This document shows, in pieces, positions 54,523 to 63,510 of a DNA stretch of 64,000 nucleotides. Each line of letters opens with the position of its first letter. The stretch's first letter is position 1. Source of the stretch: JBDHWG01 sp046328525 (GTDB lineage: Bacteria > Chloroflexota > Anaerolineae > Epilineales > JAHCIE01); contig JAXLWK010000011.1 of the NCBI GenBank assembly GCA_046328525.1, forward strand, positions 1 through 64,000, in the 5' to 3' direction. The translations under genes and the position numbers were made by a program. The notes below the pieces were generated by a model. It ran no database searches. It was not told the DNA's origin and saw nothing but the letters and a program-made list of their open reading frames with translations.

Positions 54523-55848
54523 TTACTGCTGGACGCCGGTCTGGCGGGGCGCGGTCGCGGTCACCTCGGCGCGGCGCGCGGCGGCGATCGCCGCGTAGCG
54601 CGGCACGCGGCGGACGGCCACGGCAGTCGCGACGGCGGGCTTCTCGCCGGGCAGCAGACCGGCCGGCCGCGCCGGGTCACCCAGGCGGCCATAGACATAG
54701 CGGAACAGGCCGAGGAAGACGGCGGTCACCGGCGCAGCCAGCAACACCCACAAGAGGCCGAGCTGGCTCAGCGCCACCACCACGACGGCGAGGAGCGCTG
54801 GGTGGATGTCCACGACCTTGCGCTCGAAACGCGGCGACACGAACGTCCCGACAATCTTCTGGACGATCCAGTACAGGCCGAGGAGAATGAGGGCCATCTG
54901 GGGCGAGATCAGCAAGCCGAGCAGCAAGAGCGCGACGTAGGCGATGGCCGGCCCCACGGCCGGAATCAGCTGGAGCAGGCCGACGAATAGCCCTGTCAGG
55001 ATCGGATAGTCGAAGCGGCCGAAGCCGATGAAGTCCAGCGCAGCCAGGCCGAACCCCATCAGCGCGCCGGCGGCCAGCGCCACAACGGTCAGGCCGTTGA
55101 AGTAGGCGCGCAGCGGCCCGTCAACGATGCGCGCCACGGCCCAGAAATCCGGCTTGAGCCAGTCGGGTAGCACGCGGTTGAGAAAGGTGACTCCCTGGCG
55201 GTGGCCCGTCATGACCGCCAGCATCCACGTTGGGATGACGACCAGGCCCAGGATGAAGCCGATCAGGCTGACGAAGTTCAGCACAGCGCCAACCCCCAGC
55301 CCTGCGGCGCCGGTCACATACGCCAGGGCATTGGTCTGCACGGTCGTCCACATCTGGCTCAGGATGCCCTGGATGGCCTGCTGCTGCGCCGGCGAGAGAT
55401 CGCCCAGGTGCTCCGTCAGGCCGCGAATGTCGGCCTGAATCTGATCCAGCGGCGGTAGGGTGGTGACGAAGCGCCCGACCTGGGTGCCGATGGCCGGCAC
55501 GACGCGCGAGACGACTAGAACCACCGTTCCCAGCACAGCCAGCATCGAGAGGATGGCGGCCAGGGTGCGCGGCATGAATCGGTCGAGCCAGTTGACCACC
55601 GGCAGGAGAGCGTAGGCCAGGATCGCACCAACGATGAACGGAACGAGGCTTTGCCACGCGTTCATCGCGAGCCAGCCCACCAGGACCGCCGCGCCGACGA
55701 CAAGCGCCAGGCGCGCGACGCCTGACGGGGTGACGCTGCGAATCTGCATGCCCAGACCCCGCCATCGGTCGGCGGAGTACGCCACGCGATCAGCCAGAGG
55801 GTCGGCGGGAGGGGAAGGCGGGGGAGTGGTTGAGAGTTGCTCAGCCAT
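54523..55848 (-). CDS. AI-2E family (PerM-like) transporter
   Basis: A 441-residue membrane protein of the AI-2 exporter/PerM superfamily, with about eight helices. Family-typical stretches: PFIVGAILAYALLPVVNWLD near the N-terminus, GLFVGLLQLIPAVGPAIAYV and LYWIVQKIVGTFVSPRFERK with VDIHPALLAVVVVALSQLG. The substrate is unknown; family members are linked to autoinducer export or Na+/H+ antiport. ATG at 55848 follows GAGGT. It likely opens the operon with the SPFH gene. Confidence 0.88.
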   Translation of the reverse strand: MAEQLSTTPPPSPPADPLADRVAYSADRWRGLGMQIRSVTPSGVARLALVVGAAVLVGWLAMNAWQSLVPFIVGAILAYALLPVVNWLDRFMPRTLAAILSMLAVLGTVVLVVSRVVPAIGTQVGRFVTTLPPLDQIQADIRGLTEHLGDLSPAQQQAIQGILSQMWTTVQTNALAYVTGAAGLGVGAVLNFVSLIGFILGLVVIPTWMLAVMTGHRQGVTFLNRVLPDWLKPDFWAVARIVDGPLRAYFNGLTVVALAAGALMGFGLAALDFIGFGRFDYPILTGLFVGLLQLIPAVGPAIAYVALLLLGLLISPQMALILLGLYWIVQKIVGTFVSPRFERKVVDIHPALLAVVVVALSQLGLLWVLLAAPVTAVFLGLFRYVYGRLGDPARPAGLLPGEKPAVATAVAVRRVPRYAAIAAARRAEVTATAPRQTGVQQ

Positions 55849-55907
55849 CGAACCTCACTATATTTACACAGGCTGCGTCAGATTGCGGGCTACGGCGAGG
55901 CTGCACG

Positions 55908-55932
55908 GCGGCGCACCGAGTGGGTGCGCCGC
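55908..55932. promoter_or_regulatory. Hairpin in the divergent intergenic region
   Basis: A 10-bp stem GCGGCGCACC / GGTGCGCCGC with loop GAGTG between the AI-2E transporter and M4 peptidase genes. It may be a regulatory binding site or a repeat; no consensus promoter stood out nearby. Confidence 0.4.
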
Positions 55933-56071
55933 GTCAGAGAGCCTGACCTTCTATGATAGCCGGAAGCCCCTATGATGCAAGTGGCAGGGCTTCCGGTGGC
56001 AAGGGTTTTGCTATACAGACGGTAGCGGCGCCTCCACTGGTCGCGAGGCTGGCTGACAACAGAGGATCAGA

Positions 56072-58714
56072 ATGCTCGCCCTTCCCCTCAAACGCTCCTA
56101 CCTGGTTCTGGTGTTCCTTGCCCTGGCGCTGCTTCTCGCCAGTAGCGTTGCGCCCGTGACTATGCGCAGCCTCACCGCCGGCCTCGACGCCATCACCTGG
56201 TCCGCCACGGGCGCCCGGCCCCTCGCCGTGACGCCCGCCGCGCCGGTGGAGACCCACGGCGACGCCAGCGGCCCCCGCGACGCATTCCAGTCCCTCCAGG
56301 CGCGCGCGGGCGGCGCCCTCGACGCCACATGGGACAGTGTCTACGGCATCCCTACCTTCGTCGTCGGCCACAGCGCCGCCGACCGCATCCCCTACACGCC
56401 GACGGCGGCGGAGCGCGGCGACACCATCGCTGTCGCCTACGGCTTCCTGGACGAGAACCGCGCCCTGTTCCGCATCGCCAGCGCCCAGAGCGAACTGCGC
56501 GTGCGGCGCGTCGAGCCGGACTTGCAGCTCAACTTCTCCCACATTCGACTGGAACAGACGTACAAGGGCATCCCGGTCTGGGGCCGGCAGATCGTCGTCC
56601 ACCTGGACCCGCAGGCGCGCATCGTCGCCGTCAACGGCCAGTTCGCGCCCGACATCGCCGTGGCGACCCAACCCACGATCTCGCCTGGCGAGGCGGAAGC
56701 GGCGGCGCTGGACGATCTCCTCGGCCGCCAGCTCACCGATGACGAGCGGGCGCGGATGCAGACGGACACCCTCAAGGACAAGACGCAGCTCGTGGTCTAC
56801 GTGGACGACGGCGGCAAGGCGACGCTGACGTGGCTGGTCACCATCATGACCACGTCGCCCCTCGGCCAGTGGCGCTACTTCGTCAACGGCCGCCGCGAGG
56901 CCGTCGCCCACCAGTTCGACAGCATCGCCCACGGCAAGCGCCGCATGACCTACGCCTCGCGCAGCGGCGGCGACATTCCAGGCCGCCTGATGGTGGACGA
57001 GGGCGAGCGCAGCAACGACGCCATCGCCCAGGCCGCCCACGACGCGGCGGGCAAGGTGTACGATTTCTACTTCAGCAACTTCAAGCGCGACAGCGTGGAC
57101 GGCCAGGGCAGCCCCCTCGTCTCCACCGTTCACTTCGGCACCGACCCATCGGACCAGGAGAACGCGGCCTGGATTGGCGAAGCGAAGCAGATGGTGTATG
57201 GCGACGGCGGCCGCATCTTCAAGCCCCTGGCCTACGGTCTCGATGTGGTCGGCCACGAGTTCACCCACGGGGTGATCGACTCCAGCGCCGAGCTAGTCTA
57301 CGCCGGCCAGTCGGGGGCGCTGAACGAGTCCTACGCCGACGTGTTCGGCGTTCTCATCTCAGGCACGGACTGGGAGGTCGGCGGCTCGGTGGTCAAGTCA
57401 CCCCCCTACCCGACGCGAATCCTGCGCAGCCTGGCCGACCCCGGCATCAACGGCAACTACGATCCACGCAACGCGCTCAACGGGATCGGGCAGCCCGCCC
57501 ACATGCGCGAGTACGCCAACCTGCCCCTGAACCGGCGCGCCGACAACGGCGGCGTCCATGTCAACAGTGGCATCCCCAACAAGGCCGCTTACCTGCTCGG
57601 CCAGGCCATCGGCCGCGACAAGCTGACCCAGGTCTACTACCGCGCCCTGACGCAGTACCTGACGCCCCGGGCCGACTTCCAGGCGGCGGCGAACGCCACG
57701 GCACGCGCGGCCCAGGACCTGTATGGCGACGCCGAGGCAAACGCCGCGCGCACGGCGTGGTCCCAGGTCGGCGTCAACGTCGGCGGACCCAGCACGCCGA
57801 CCCAGGCCCCGCAGCGTCCGGCCAAGAGCGGCGGCGCGCCCGTCCCGCCCCCCCAGCTCCCCCAGGGCTGCGGCGAGATCGTCAACGACGGGAGCTTCGA
57901 GACCGACGGCGCGTGGGTCGAGGTCAGCGGCAAGGGCAACACAGGCATCATTGACACGGAAGAGCCGCACACGGGCGCGCGTAGCGCCTGGCTCGGCGGC
58001 ACAGATAAGGAATCGCCCCAGTACGTCTACCAGACGCTGCGCATCCCGGCCAACGCCACCCAGGTCATCCTCAGCTACAACCGCCTCATCCACGAGGAAA
58101 CCAGCGGCCTCCTCGGCATCTTCTCCGACGACGCGCGCTTCAGCACCCTCGTCGCCGACACGCAGGGCAACATCCTCGGCGCTATCGAGCGTGTCCCGTC
58201 GTCCCAGGGCGACGACCGCTGGAAAGAGGCGCGGTTCGACGTGACGGAGCTGGCGGGCAAGGACGTGCGCCTGCTGTTTGCGATGGAGAACCCCAGGGGC
58301 AACATCAGCAGCGCGTTCATAGATGACGTCTCTCTCGCGGCCTGTACGACGGGCGCGCCGCCGGCGGCCCCGGCCACGTCGTCGGACAACCTGGTCTACA
58401 TCAAGGGCAAGGTGGTGGATGCCGACACGCGGCGCGGTGTCGCGGGGGCGCAGGTCTTTATCCTCAAGCCGGGGATCACCGCGACTCAGGCGGCAGCGGA
58501 CGACCAGATCAAGCGCGATGAGGTGCTGGCGACGGGCGTCGCCGACAACGACGGCGTCTATCAGACGGACCAGCCGGCGCCGAAGGGCCAGGCGTACAGT
58601 GTCATCGTCTTCGCGCGCGGCTACCGGCCCATCATCGCCGACAACGGCGTCAACGTGCCCGCCAATGCCAACAACCCCTATGCTGTGGACGCGACGCTAC
58701 GGCGGGCGCGCTAA
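56072..58714 (+). CDS. Secreted M4 (thermolysin-like) metallopeptidase with C-terminal accessory domains
   Basis: An 880-residue exported zinc protease. Signal peptide (about 1-35: LVLVFLALALLLASSV), FTP and PepSY-like propeptide (about 75-240), then the M4 catalytic domain: His395-Glu396-x-x-His399 in VVGHEFTHGVID, GALNESYADVFGVLI with the third zinc ligand Glu near 419, and GGVHVNSGIPNKAAYLLG with the C-terminal His. Beyond about residue 600 a jelly-roll module (NDGSFETDGAWVEVSGKGNT) and a carboxypeptidase regulatory-like beta-domain (YIKGKVVDADTRRGVAGAQV) follow. It presumably degrades external protein; the extra domains may bind substrate or the cell surface. Confidence 0.92.
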   Translation: MLALPLKRSYLVLVFLALALLLASSVAPVTMRSLTAGLDAITWSATGARPLAVTPAAPVETHGDASGPRDAFQSLQARAGGALDATWDSVYGIPTFVVGHSAADRIPYTPTAAERGDTIAVAYGFLDENRALFRIASAQSELRVRRVEPDLQLNFSHIRLEQTYKGIPVWGRQIVVHLDPQARIVAVNGQFAPDIAVATQPTISPGEAEAAALDDLLGRQLTDDERARMQTDTLKDKTQLVVYVDDGGKATLTWLVTIMTTSPLGQWRYFVNGRREAVAHQFDSIAHGKRRMTYASRSGGDIPGRLMVDEGERSNDAIAQAAHDAAGKVYDFYFSNFKRDSVDGQGSPLVSTVHFGTDPSDQENAAWIGEAKQMVYGDGGRIFKPLAYGLDVVGHEFTHGVIDSSAELVYAGQSGALNESYADVFGVLISGTDWEVGGSVVKSPPYPTRILRSLADPGINGNYDPRNALNGIGQPAHMREYANLPLNRRADNGGVHVNSGIPNKAAYLLGQAIGRDKLTQVYYRALTQYLTPRADFQAAANATARAAQDLYGDAEANAARTAWSQVGVNVGGPSTPTQAPQRPAKSGGAPVPPPQLPQGCGEIVNDGSFETDGAWVEVSGKGNTGIIDTEEPHTGARSAWLGGTDKESPQYVYQTLRIPANATQVILSYNRLIHEETSGLLGIFSDDARFSTLVADTQGNILGAIERVPSSQGDDRWKEARFDVTELAGKDVRLLFAMENPRGNISSAFIDDVSLAACTTGAPPAAPATSSDNLVYIKGKVVDADTRRGVAGAQVFILKPGITATQAAADDQIKRDEVLATGVADNDGVYQTDQPAPKGQAYSVIVFARGYRPIIADNGVNVPANANNPYAVDATLRRAR

Positions 58715-58725
58715 GGAGGCGCAGC

Positions 58726-59664
58726 GTGACCGATCAACCCCAACAGTTCTGCTGCATCTGCGGTGAACCGGCCTCCATTCCACCGAAGATGATCGGGGGG
58801 CGGGTGTACTGCGACCGCCACAAGGCCCTCGTCAACAAGCCCCATCCCGGTTTCTGGCGCGCCGGCGTCCTCCAGCTCCTCGGCATGGGGCTGTTCTGCC
58901 TCATCGTGGCGATGCTCGGCCAGGTCCTGCCACCGCTGGAGCCGACGGCCGAGGTCATCGTCGGCATCGCCCTTGCCATCGTCCCGACCGCCCTGTGGCT
59001 ATGGTACTTCTACCGCCAGGACCGCCTGGAGCCGGAGCCTAAGACAAAGCTCGGCCTGGTGTTCATCGTCGCCCTGGCCCTCACCGACTTCTTCGGCCGC
59101 CGCCTGATCTACGACTGGCTCAGCGTCGGCAGCTGGGCTGCCGCGAATACCTGGACCTCGCTGCTGGCCTCGGTGTTCATCCGCGGCTTCGTCTGGCAGG
59201 TCATCATGTACGTCGCCGTCCGCGTCATCGTCTACGACACCGATGAGTTCGACGAGCGCATGGATGGCATCGTCTACGGCACCGTCGCGGGCCTGGGCGT
59301 GGCGACGCTGCTCAACCTGCACTACGTCCTGGACAACGGCGGCGTGGCCCTCGCGCCTGGCGTCGTGCACATCGTCACGACAGCCCTGGCGCAGGCCTCG
59401 TTTGGCGGCCTGCTCGGCTGGTTCATGGCCGAAGCGAAGTTCACCCACCGACGTGTCTGGTTCGTGCCCCTCGGCTACGCCGTCTCCTCGATGCTCAACG
59501 GTCTGTTCAGCTGGCTCATCAGCGAAGTCAGCGCCATCGGCCTGAGCGTTGACCCGTGGCGCTCCCTGGCCGTGGGCCTGGCCGTCGCCCTGGCCGCCTA
59601 CTTCGTGCTGATTGCCCTGATGCGCCGCTCCACCGACGTCACCCTGTCCCGCTCGACGACCTGA
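58726..59664 (+). CDS. PrsW-like membrane protein lacking the catalytic motifs, with zinc finger
   Basis: A 312-residue membrane protein. An N-terminal zinc finger (Cys9/Cys12, Cys29, His32 in FCCICGE ... YCDRH) is followed by eight or nine helices whose layout fits the PrsW intramembrane protease family: YFYRQDRLEPEPK (the D-x-Y-E-P-E-P loop) and DGIVYGTVAGLGVATLLN. The catalytic E-E-x-x-K is replaced by Trp157-Gln158...Met161 (FVWQVIM), and the second motif E-N by Leu196-Asn197. His215 (VVHIVTTALAQA) remains. It follows the M4 peptidase gene after an AAGGAGG site (GTG start) and is probably in its operon. A pseudoprotease with a scaffolding or sequestering role is my inference. Confidence 0.75.
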   Translation: MTDQPQQFCCICGEPASIPPKMIGGRVYCDRHKALVNKPHPGFWRAGVLQLLGMGLFCLIVAMLGQVLPPLEPTAEVIVGIALAIVPTALWLWYFYRQDRLEPEPKTKLGLVFIVALALTDFFGRRLIYDWLSVGSWAAANTWTSLLASVFIRGFVWQVIMYVAVRVIVYDTDEFDERMDGIVYGTVAGLGVATLLNLHYVLDNGGVALAPGVVHIVTTALAQASFGGLLGWFMAEAKFTHRRVWFVPLGYAVSSMLNGLFSWLISEVSAIGLSVDPWRSLAVGLAVALAAYFVLIALMRRSTDVTLSRSTT

Positions 59665-59673
59665 GAGGCTGCC

Positions 59674-60279
59674 ATGGCTGCGACACCGCCTTCCTCGAAC
59701 GTGCATCAATTCCGCACCTGGCCCAAGGACCTGGGCGTCGCCCTCGTCTTCCTGGCCGCCATCGGCCTCGGCTGGCTCATGTACCAGTGGGTGGACCGCC
59801 AAACGGTGAGTTTCGCGCCGGAGGGTGTACCGTTCAAGATGGACCTACCCGCGCGCTGGGCCGGCGTGGATACGCTCCAGGATGTGCTGCTCAAGGCGCA
59901 GGACCCCCAGACCGACTCGGCGTACAAGACGACGCTCACCATCGAGAGCCGCGAACTGGACCTGGCCAGCCCGCCGACACTCCAGACCATGCTCGACCGC
60001 CGCGTGCAGCAGGTGGGCGCTCTGCCGGCATACCACTTCGTGAGCGAGTCGCCGCAGACCATCAACGGCGCGAAGGCGATGGCCCTGGACTACGCCTTCG
60101 CCGCGCAGCCCATTGACCAGCCGCGCCGCGCATCGCTGCCCGTGGTCGTCCAGGCGCGCGAGTACATCATCGTCGGCAAAGACCGCGCCTACTACGTGAC
60201 GCTGACCGCGCCGCAAAACGAGTACGACCGCGCCCGCGCCAAGTTCGAGCGCGCCATCCAGACCGCGCAGGTGCAGTAA
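59674..60279 (+). CDS. Single-pass membrane protein with PsbP/Mog1-like outer domain
   Basis: A 201-residue protein. One hydrophobic helix (about 19-40, DLGVALVFLAAIGLGWLMYQ) is followed by an outer domain FAPEGVPFKMDLPARWAG ... LTIESRELDLASPPTL ... ARAKFERAIQTAQVQ, typical of PsbP/DUF1795-like lipoprotein folds. Family members bind small ligands or assist membrane complexes; nothing specific is known here. It starts nine bases after the PrsW-like gene and a GNAT gene follows by one base. Confidence 0.55.
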   Translation: MAATPPSSNVHQFRTWPKDLGVALVFLAAIGLGWLMYQWVDRQTVSFAPEGVPFKMDLPARWAGVDTLQDVLLKAQDPQTDSAYKTTLTIESRELDLASPPTLQTMLDRRVQQVGALPAYHFVSESPQTINGAKAMALDYAFAAQPIDQPRRASLPVVVQAREYIIVGKDRAYYVTLTAPQNEYDRARAKFERAIQTAQVQ

Positions 60280-60280
60280 C

Positions 60281-60802
60281 TTGCAAGCCGACACGCAACC
60301 TACCCACACGCCAGCCGCCACCATCCGCCCCGCGACGCCTGCCGACCTCCCTGTCCTCGGACGCCTCGGCGCCCTCCTTGTCCGGCTGCACCACGACTTT
60401 GACCCGCAGCGCTTCATCGCGGCCAGGCCGGGCACCGAGCAGGGATACGCCGGCTTTCTCGGCACGCAGCTCGACGAGCCGGACGCCGTCGTCCTGGTCG
60501 CCGAGCGAAACGGCGAGGTCGTCGGCTACACCTACGCCAGTGTCGAGGGATGGGATTGGATGGCGCTACGCGGGCCGGCCGGCGTCCTGCACGACATCGT
60601 GGTCGCGCCCGATGAGCGCGGCTACGGCGTCGGCCGGCTGCTGCTCGACGCCACGCTCGCGGCGCTCAAGGCGCGCGGCGCGCCCCGCGTCGTGCTGTCC
60701 ACGGCCGAGGGCAACAAGGCCGCCCAACGCCTGTTTGCTCGCGCCGGGTTTCGGCGAACGATGGTCGAGATGACGCACGAACTGGACAATGGTGTGTCTT
60801 AA
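60281..60802 (+). CDS. GNAT-family N-acetyltransferase
   Basis: A 173-residue enzyme. ATIRPATPADLPVLGRLGAL opens the fold, VVAPDERGYGVGRLLLDATL contains the acetyl-CoA pyrophosphate loop (R/Q-x-x-G-x-G/A), and VVLSTAEGNKAAQRLFARAG (split in nature) the C-terminal motif. The start is a TTG at 60281, one base after the preceding stop. The acceptor amine cannot be predicted. Confidence 0.85.
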   Translation: MQADTQPTHTPAATIRPATPADLPVLGRLGALLVRLHHDFDPQRFIAARPGTEQGYAGFLGTQLDEPDAVVLVAERNGEVVGYTYASVEGWDWMALRGPAGVLHDIVVAPDERGYGVGRLLLDATLAALKARGAPRVVLSTAEGNKAAQRLFARAGFRRTMVEMTHELDNGVS

Positions 60803-60842
60803 CCCACCACCTTATATTTGGTGAGCGTTGAAAGGAGCGATG

Positions 60843-61397
60843 ATGCAAGAGGGTGGGCTATCGCCACTTGCCGTCTGGCAGAACTTCTACGTCATCGTCG
60901 GCGCCGCTGCTGCGACGTTGACAGGTCTGATCTTCGTGGTAGCCACGTTGATCGCCGGGGTTCGACGACGAGTATCAACATCGAATGAGTCGTTTGGGAC
61001 GTTCAACACGCCTAACGTCGTGCATTTTTCCGCGGCGCTCTTGGTAGCGGCGCTCCTCAGCGCCCCTTGGCCGGCGCTCTGGGCTGCGGGCCTGCCGCTG
61101 GACATCTTGGGGCTTGGGGGCATGCTCTACATGGTCATTGTGTTTCGGCGGGCACGCCGCCAGACGCACTATCAACCGGTACTGGAAGACTGGCTATTTC
61201 ACACAGTTTTGCCGCTTGTCGCCTATGCTGCCCTTCTCGGGGCGGCGATGTTTCTCCCAACCCATCCGACACCGGCCCTGTTCGTCATCGCTGCGGGAAC
61301 GGTGCTACTCTTGTTCGTCGGCATTCACAACGCGTGGGACAATGTAGCTTACATTGCCATAGAACTCTACCCGCGCCAGAACGCAAGCCGAGACTAG
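60843..61397 (+). CDS. Integral membrane protein of unknown function
   Basis: A 184-residue protein with four or five helices (FYVIVGAAAATLTGLIFVVA, ALLVAALLSAPWPALWAAGL, VLPLVAYAALLGAAMFLPTH, LFVIAAGTVLLLFVGIHNAW). The QNFYVIVGAAAATLTGLIF opening and GIHNAWDNVAYIA ending occur in bacterial proteins of unnamed function in my recollection. AAAGGAG lies five bases before the ATG at 60843. It converges on the ATPase subunit D gene with a four-base overlap. Confidence 0.6.
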   Translation: MQEGGLSPLAVWQNFYVIVGAAAATLTGLIFVVATLIAGVRRRVSTSNESFGTFNTPNVVHFSAALLVAALLSAPWPALWAAGLPLDILGLGGMLYMVIVFRRARRQTHYQPVLEDWLFHTVLPLVAYAALLGAAMFLPTHPTPALFVIAAGTVLLLFVGIHNAWDNVAYIAIELYPRQNASRD

Positions 61398-62059
61398 CAG
61401 GCGCACCCGGTCTCGTTCGTCTCCCCACGACAGCGCATGGCAGCCTTGGCGCGCTTAAGTCGGAACAGGTCCTCGCGCTCCCGCTCGTCGAGGACGCGCT
61501 CGATGTATGCGCACTGCGCCGCCAGCCGCGGTAGCAGAATCGTCTCCAGGGCATTGACGCGCACCGTCGTCGTCCGAATCTCCTCCGCCAGCCGCTTCAG
61601 CCGCAGCTCGTCCACGGCTAGGTCAATCACGTCCTCCAGCTCCGTCTCGAACTGCTCGGCCGCTGCGTCAATCCGCGCTGAGGTCGTCGCCAGGCTGTAG
61701 CCACGCTCACCGCTCGCCCGCCGCAGGACCGGCCGCTCGATCAGCGGTGTGCGCACGCCCATCACATTCGTCTCTGTGACCTCGATGCTCACCGGGCGGC
61801 GCGCGGCAAACCCGGCCGACTCGACGGCCTCGCGCCCGTCGAACGCCTCGGCCCACGCCAGAGACTGCCGCGCCTCCGCCGCCACCGTCTCCAGCGCGTC
61901 GCTCTCGCGGGAGACAACGTCCATCGCCCTCAGCAATTCCTTCCAGAGGGCGTTATGCTTGTCCTTGAGCAGGTCGCGGCCCTGCCGCGCGAGCGCCATC
62001 TGGGCGCGGCGGGCGAGCAGCTCCATGCGGGTCGGGTCAACGTGATCGCGGGTGCTCAT
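61394..62059 (-). CDS. atpD: A/V-type ATP synthase subunit D
   Basis: A 221-residue central-stalk subunit. Two long helices at each end ([37 protein letters not shown]; and [20 protein letters not shown] with [20 protein letters not shown]) form the coiled coil of the rotor, matching the family length. The start overlaps the subunit B stop by four bases (ATGA). The C-terminal Cys-rich end ([12 protein letters not shown]) is unusual. Confidence 0.92.
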   Translation of the reverse strand: MSTRDHVDPTRMELLARRAQMALARQGRDLLKDKHNALWKELLRAMDVVSRESDALETVAAEARQSLAWAEAFDGREAVESAGFAARRPVSIEVTETNVMGVRTPLIERPVLRRASGERGYSLATTSARIDAAAEQFETELEDVIDLAVDELRLKRLAEEIRTTTVRVNALETILLPRLAAQCAYIERVLDEREREDLFRLKRAKAAMRCRGETNETGCAC

Positions 62060-63462
62060 GGCGCGGCCCTTCGCCCGTAGCGGGCCACGTGCTCCGCCTT
62101 GATGCGTTTCAGCTCGCCGGCCGGCAGCTCCGACAGCAGCGACCACGCGATGTCCAGCGTTTCTTCCAGCGTGCGGTTGGCCGCTCCCTGGTGAATGAAC
62201 GCGCGCTCGAAGGTGTCGGCGAACGCCAGCCGTCGCCGGTCGGCCTCGCCCAGCGCCGCCTCGCCGATGATCGCCACCAAGCGCCGCAGGTCATGGCCCT
62301 GGGCATACAGCGCGTAGAGCTGGTCGGCGACGTCGCGGTGGTCCTCGCGCGTCTTGCCGGCGCCGATGCCGCCGTTCATCAAGCGCGACAGGCTCGGCAG
62401 CACGTCAATCGGCGGGTAGATGCCCTTGCGATGCAGATCGCGCGACAGAACGATCTGCCCCTCGGTGATATAGCCGGTCAGGTCGGGAATCGGGTGGGTG
62501 ATGTCGTCGTCGGGCATGTTCAGGATCATGAGCTGGGTAATCGAGCCGCGCTTGCCCCTGATGCGCCCGGCGCGCTCGTACAGCGACGCCAGGTCGGTGT
62601 ACAGGTAGCCAGGGTAGCCGCGCCGCCCCGGCACCTCCTCCCGCGCGTTCGCCACCTCCCGCAGCGCCTCGGCGTAGTTGGTCATGTCGGTGAGGATGAC
62701 TAGCACGTGCATGTCGTGCTCGAACGCCAGGTACTCGGCGCACGTCAGGCCGACGCGCGGCGTCAACAGGCGCTCGATGGTCGGGTCATCGGCCAAGTTC
62801 AGCAGTAGGACGGTGTGCTCGAGCGCGCCGCTCGCCTCGAACTGGTGGAGGAAGAACGACGCTTCGCGGGACGTGATGCCCATCGCCGCGAACACCACGA
62901 CGAACTTCTCCCCCGTCTGAAGCACGGTGGCCTGGGTCGCAATCTGCGCCGCGATCTCATTGGCCGGCAGGCCGTAGCCGGAGAAGAACGGCAGCTTCTG
63001 GCCGCGTACCAGGGTGTTCAGCCCGTCTATGGTCGAGATGCCTGTCTGGATGAACTCCGACGGGTGATCCCGCGCCGCCGGGTTGATGGGATAGCCCTGG
63101 ACATCCAGGCGCGCCTGGGGGATGATAGGCGGGCCGCCGTCTATTGGCTCGCCAGAGCCGTTGAACGTGCGCCCTAGCATGTCCAGCGACACGTCGAGGC
63201 GCGGCGCCTCGCCCTTGAAGCGCGCCCGCGCCGACTCCGTGCCCACACCCCGCGTCCCGGCGAACATCTGGATCACGGCGCGGTCGCGGTTGACTTCGAG
63301 CACCTGCCCTCGGCGTGGGGCGCGGCCGGCCGTGTATATCTCGGCCAGCTCGTTGTAGCCAACATCGCCGACGCGCTCGACGGTTACCAGGGGACCGCTC
63401 ACCGACGAGAGGGTGCGGTACTCCTTGACATACAGCGGCTGCTTTTCCGTGATCTCTGGCAT
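62056..63462 (-). CDS. atpB: A/V-type ATP synthase subunit B
   Basis: A 468-residue non-catalytic regulatory subunit of the A1/V1 hexamer. [20 protein letters not shown] opens the N-terminal barrel, and the nucleotide domain has [20 protein letters not shown] in place of a classical Walker A, with [20 protein letters not shown] and [20 protein letters not shown]. The start ATG at 63462 is preceded by a palindrome in the gap from subunit A. Confidence 0.95.
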   Translation of the reverse strand: MPEITEKQPLYVKEYRTLSSVSGPLVTVERVGDVGYNELAEIYTAGRAPRRGQVLEVNRDRAVIQMFAGTRGVGTESARARFKGEAPRLDVSLDMLGRTFNGSGEPIDGGPPIIPQARLDVQGYPINPAARDHPSEFIQTGISTIDGLNTLVRGQKLPFFSGYGLPANEIAAQIATQATVLQTGEKFVVVFAAMGITSREASFFLHQFEASGALEHTVLLLNLADDPTIERLLTPRVGLTCAEYLAFEHDMHVLVILTDMTNYAEALREVANAREEVPGRRGYPGYLYTDLASLYERAGRIRGKRGSITQLMILNMPDDDITHPIPDLTGYITEGQIVLSRDLHRKGIYPPIDVLPSLSRLMNGGIGAGKTREDHRDVADQLYALYAQGHDLRRLVAIIGEAALGEADRRRLAFADTFERAFIHQGAANRTLEETLDIAWSLLSELPAGELKRIKAEHVARYGRRAAP

Positions 63463-63482
63463 GTCTCTATCCCCACGCCTCA

Positions 63483-63510
63483 GTAGAGACGCCGTATACG
63501 GCGTCTCTAC
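63483..63510. repeat. 28-bp perfect palindrome between ATPase subunit genes
   Basis: GTAGAGACGCCGTA / TACGGCGTCTCTAC, a perfect 14-base inverted repeat with no spacer that includes the stop codon of subunit A (63507-63509). It may be a dispersed palindrome or an mRNA hairpin tuning A:B stoichiometry. Confidence 0.75.
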
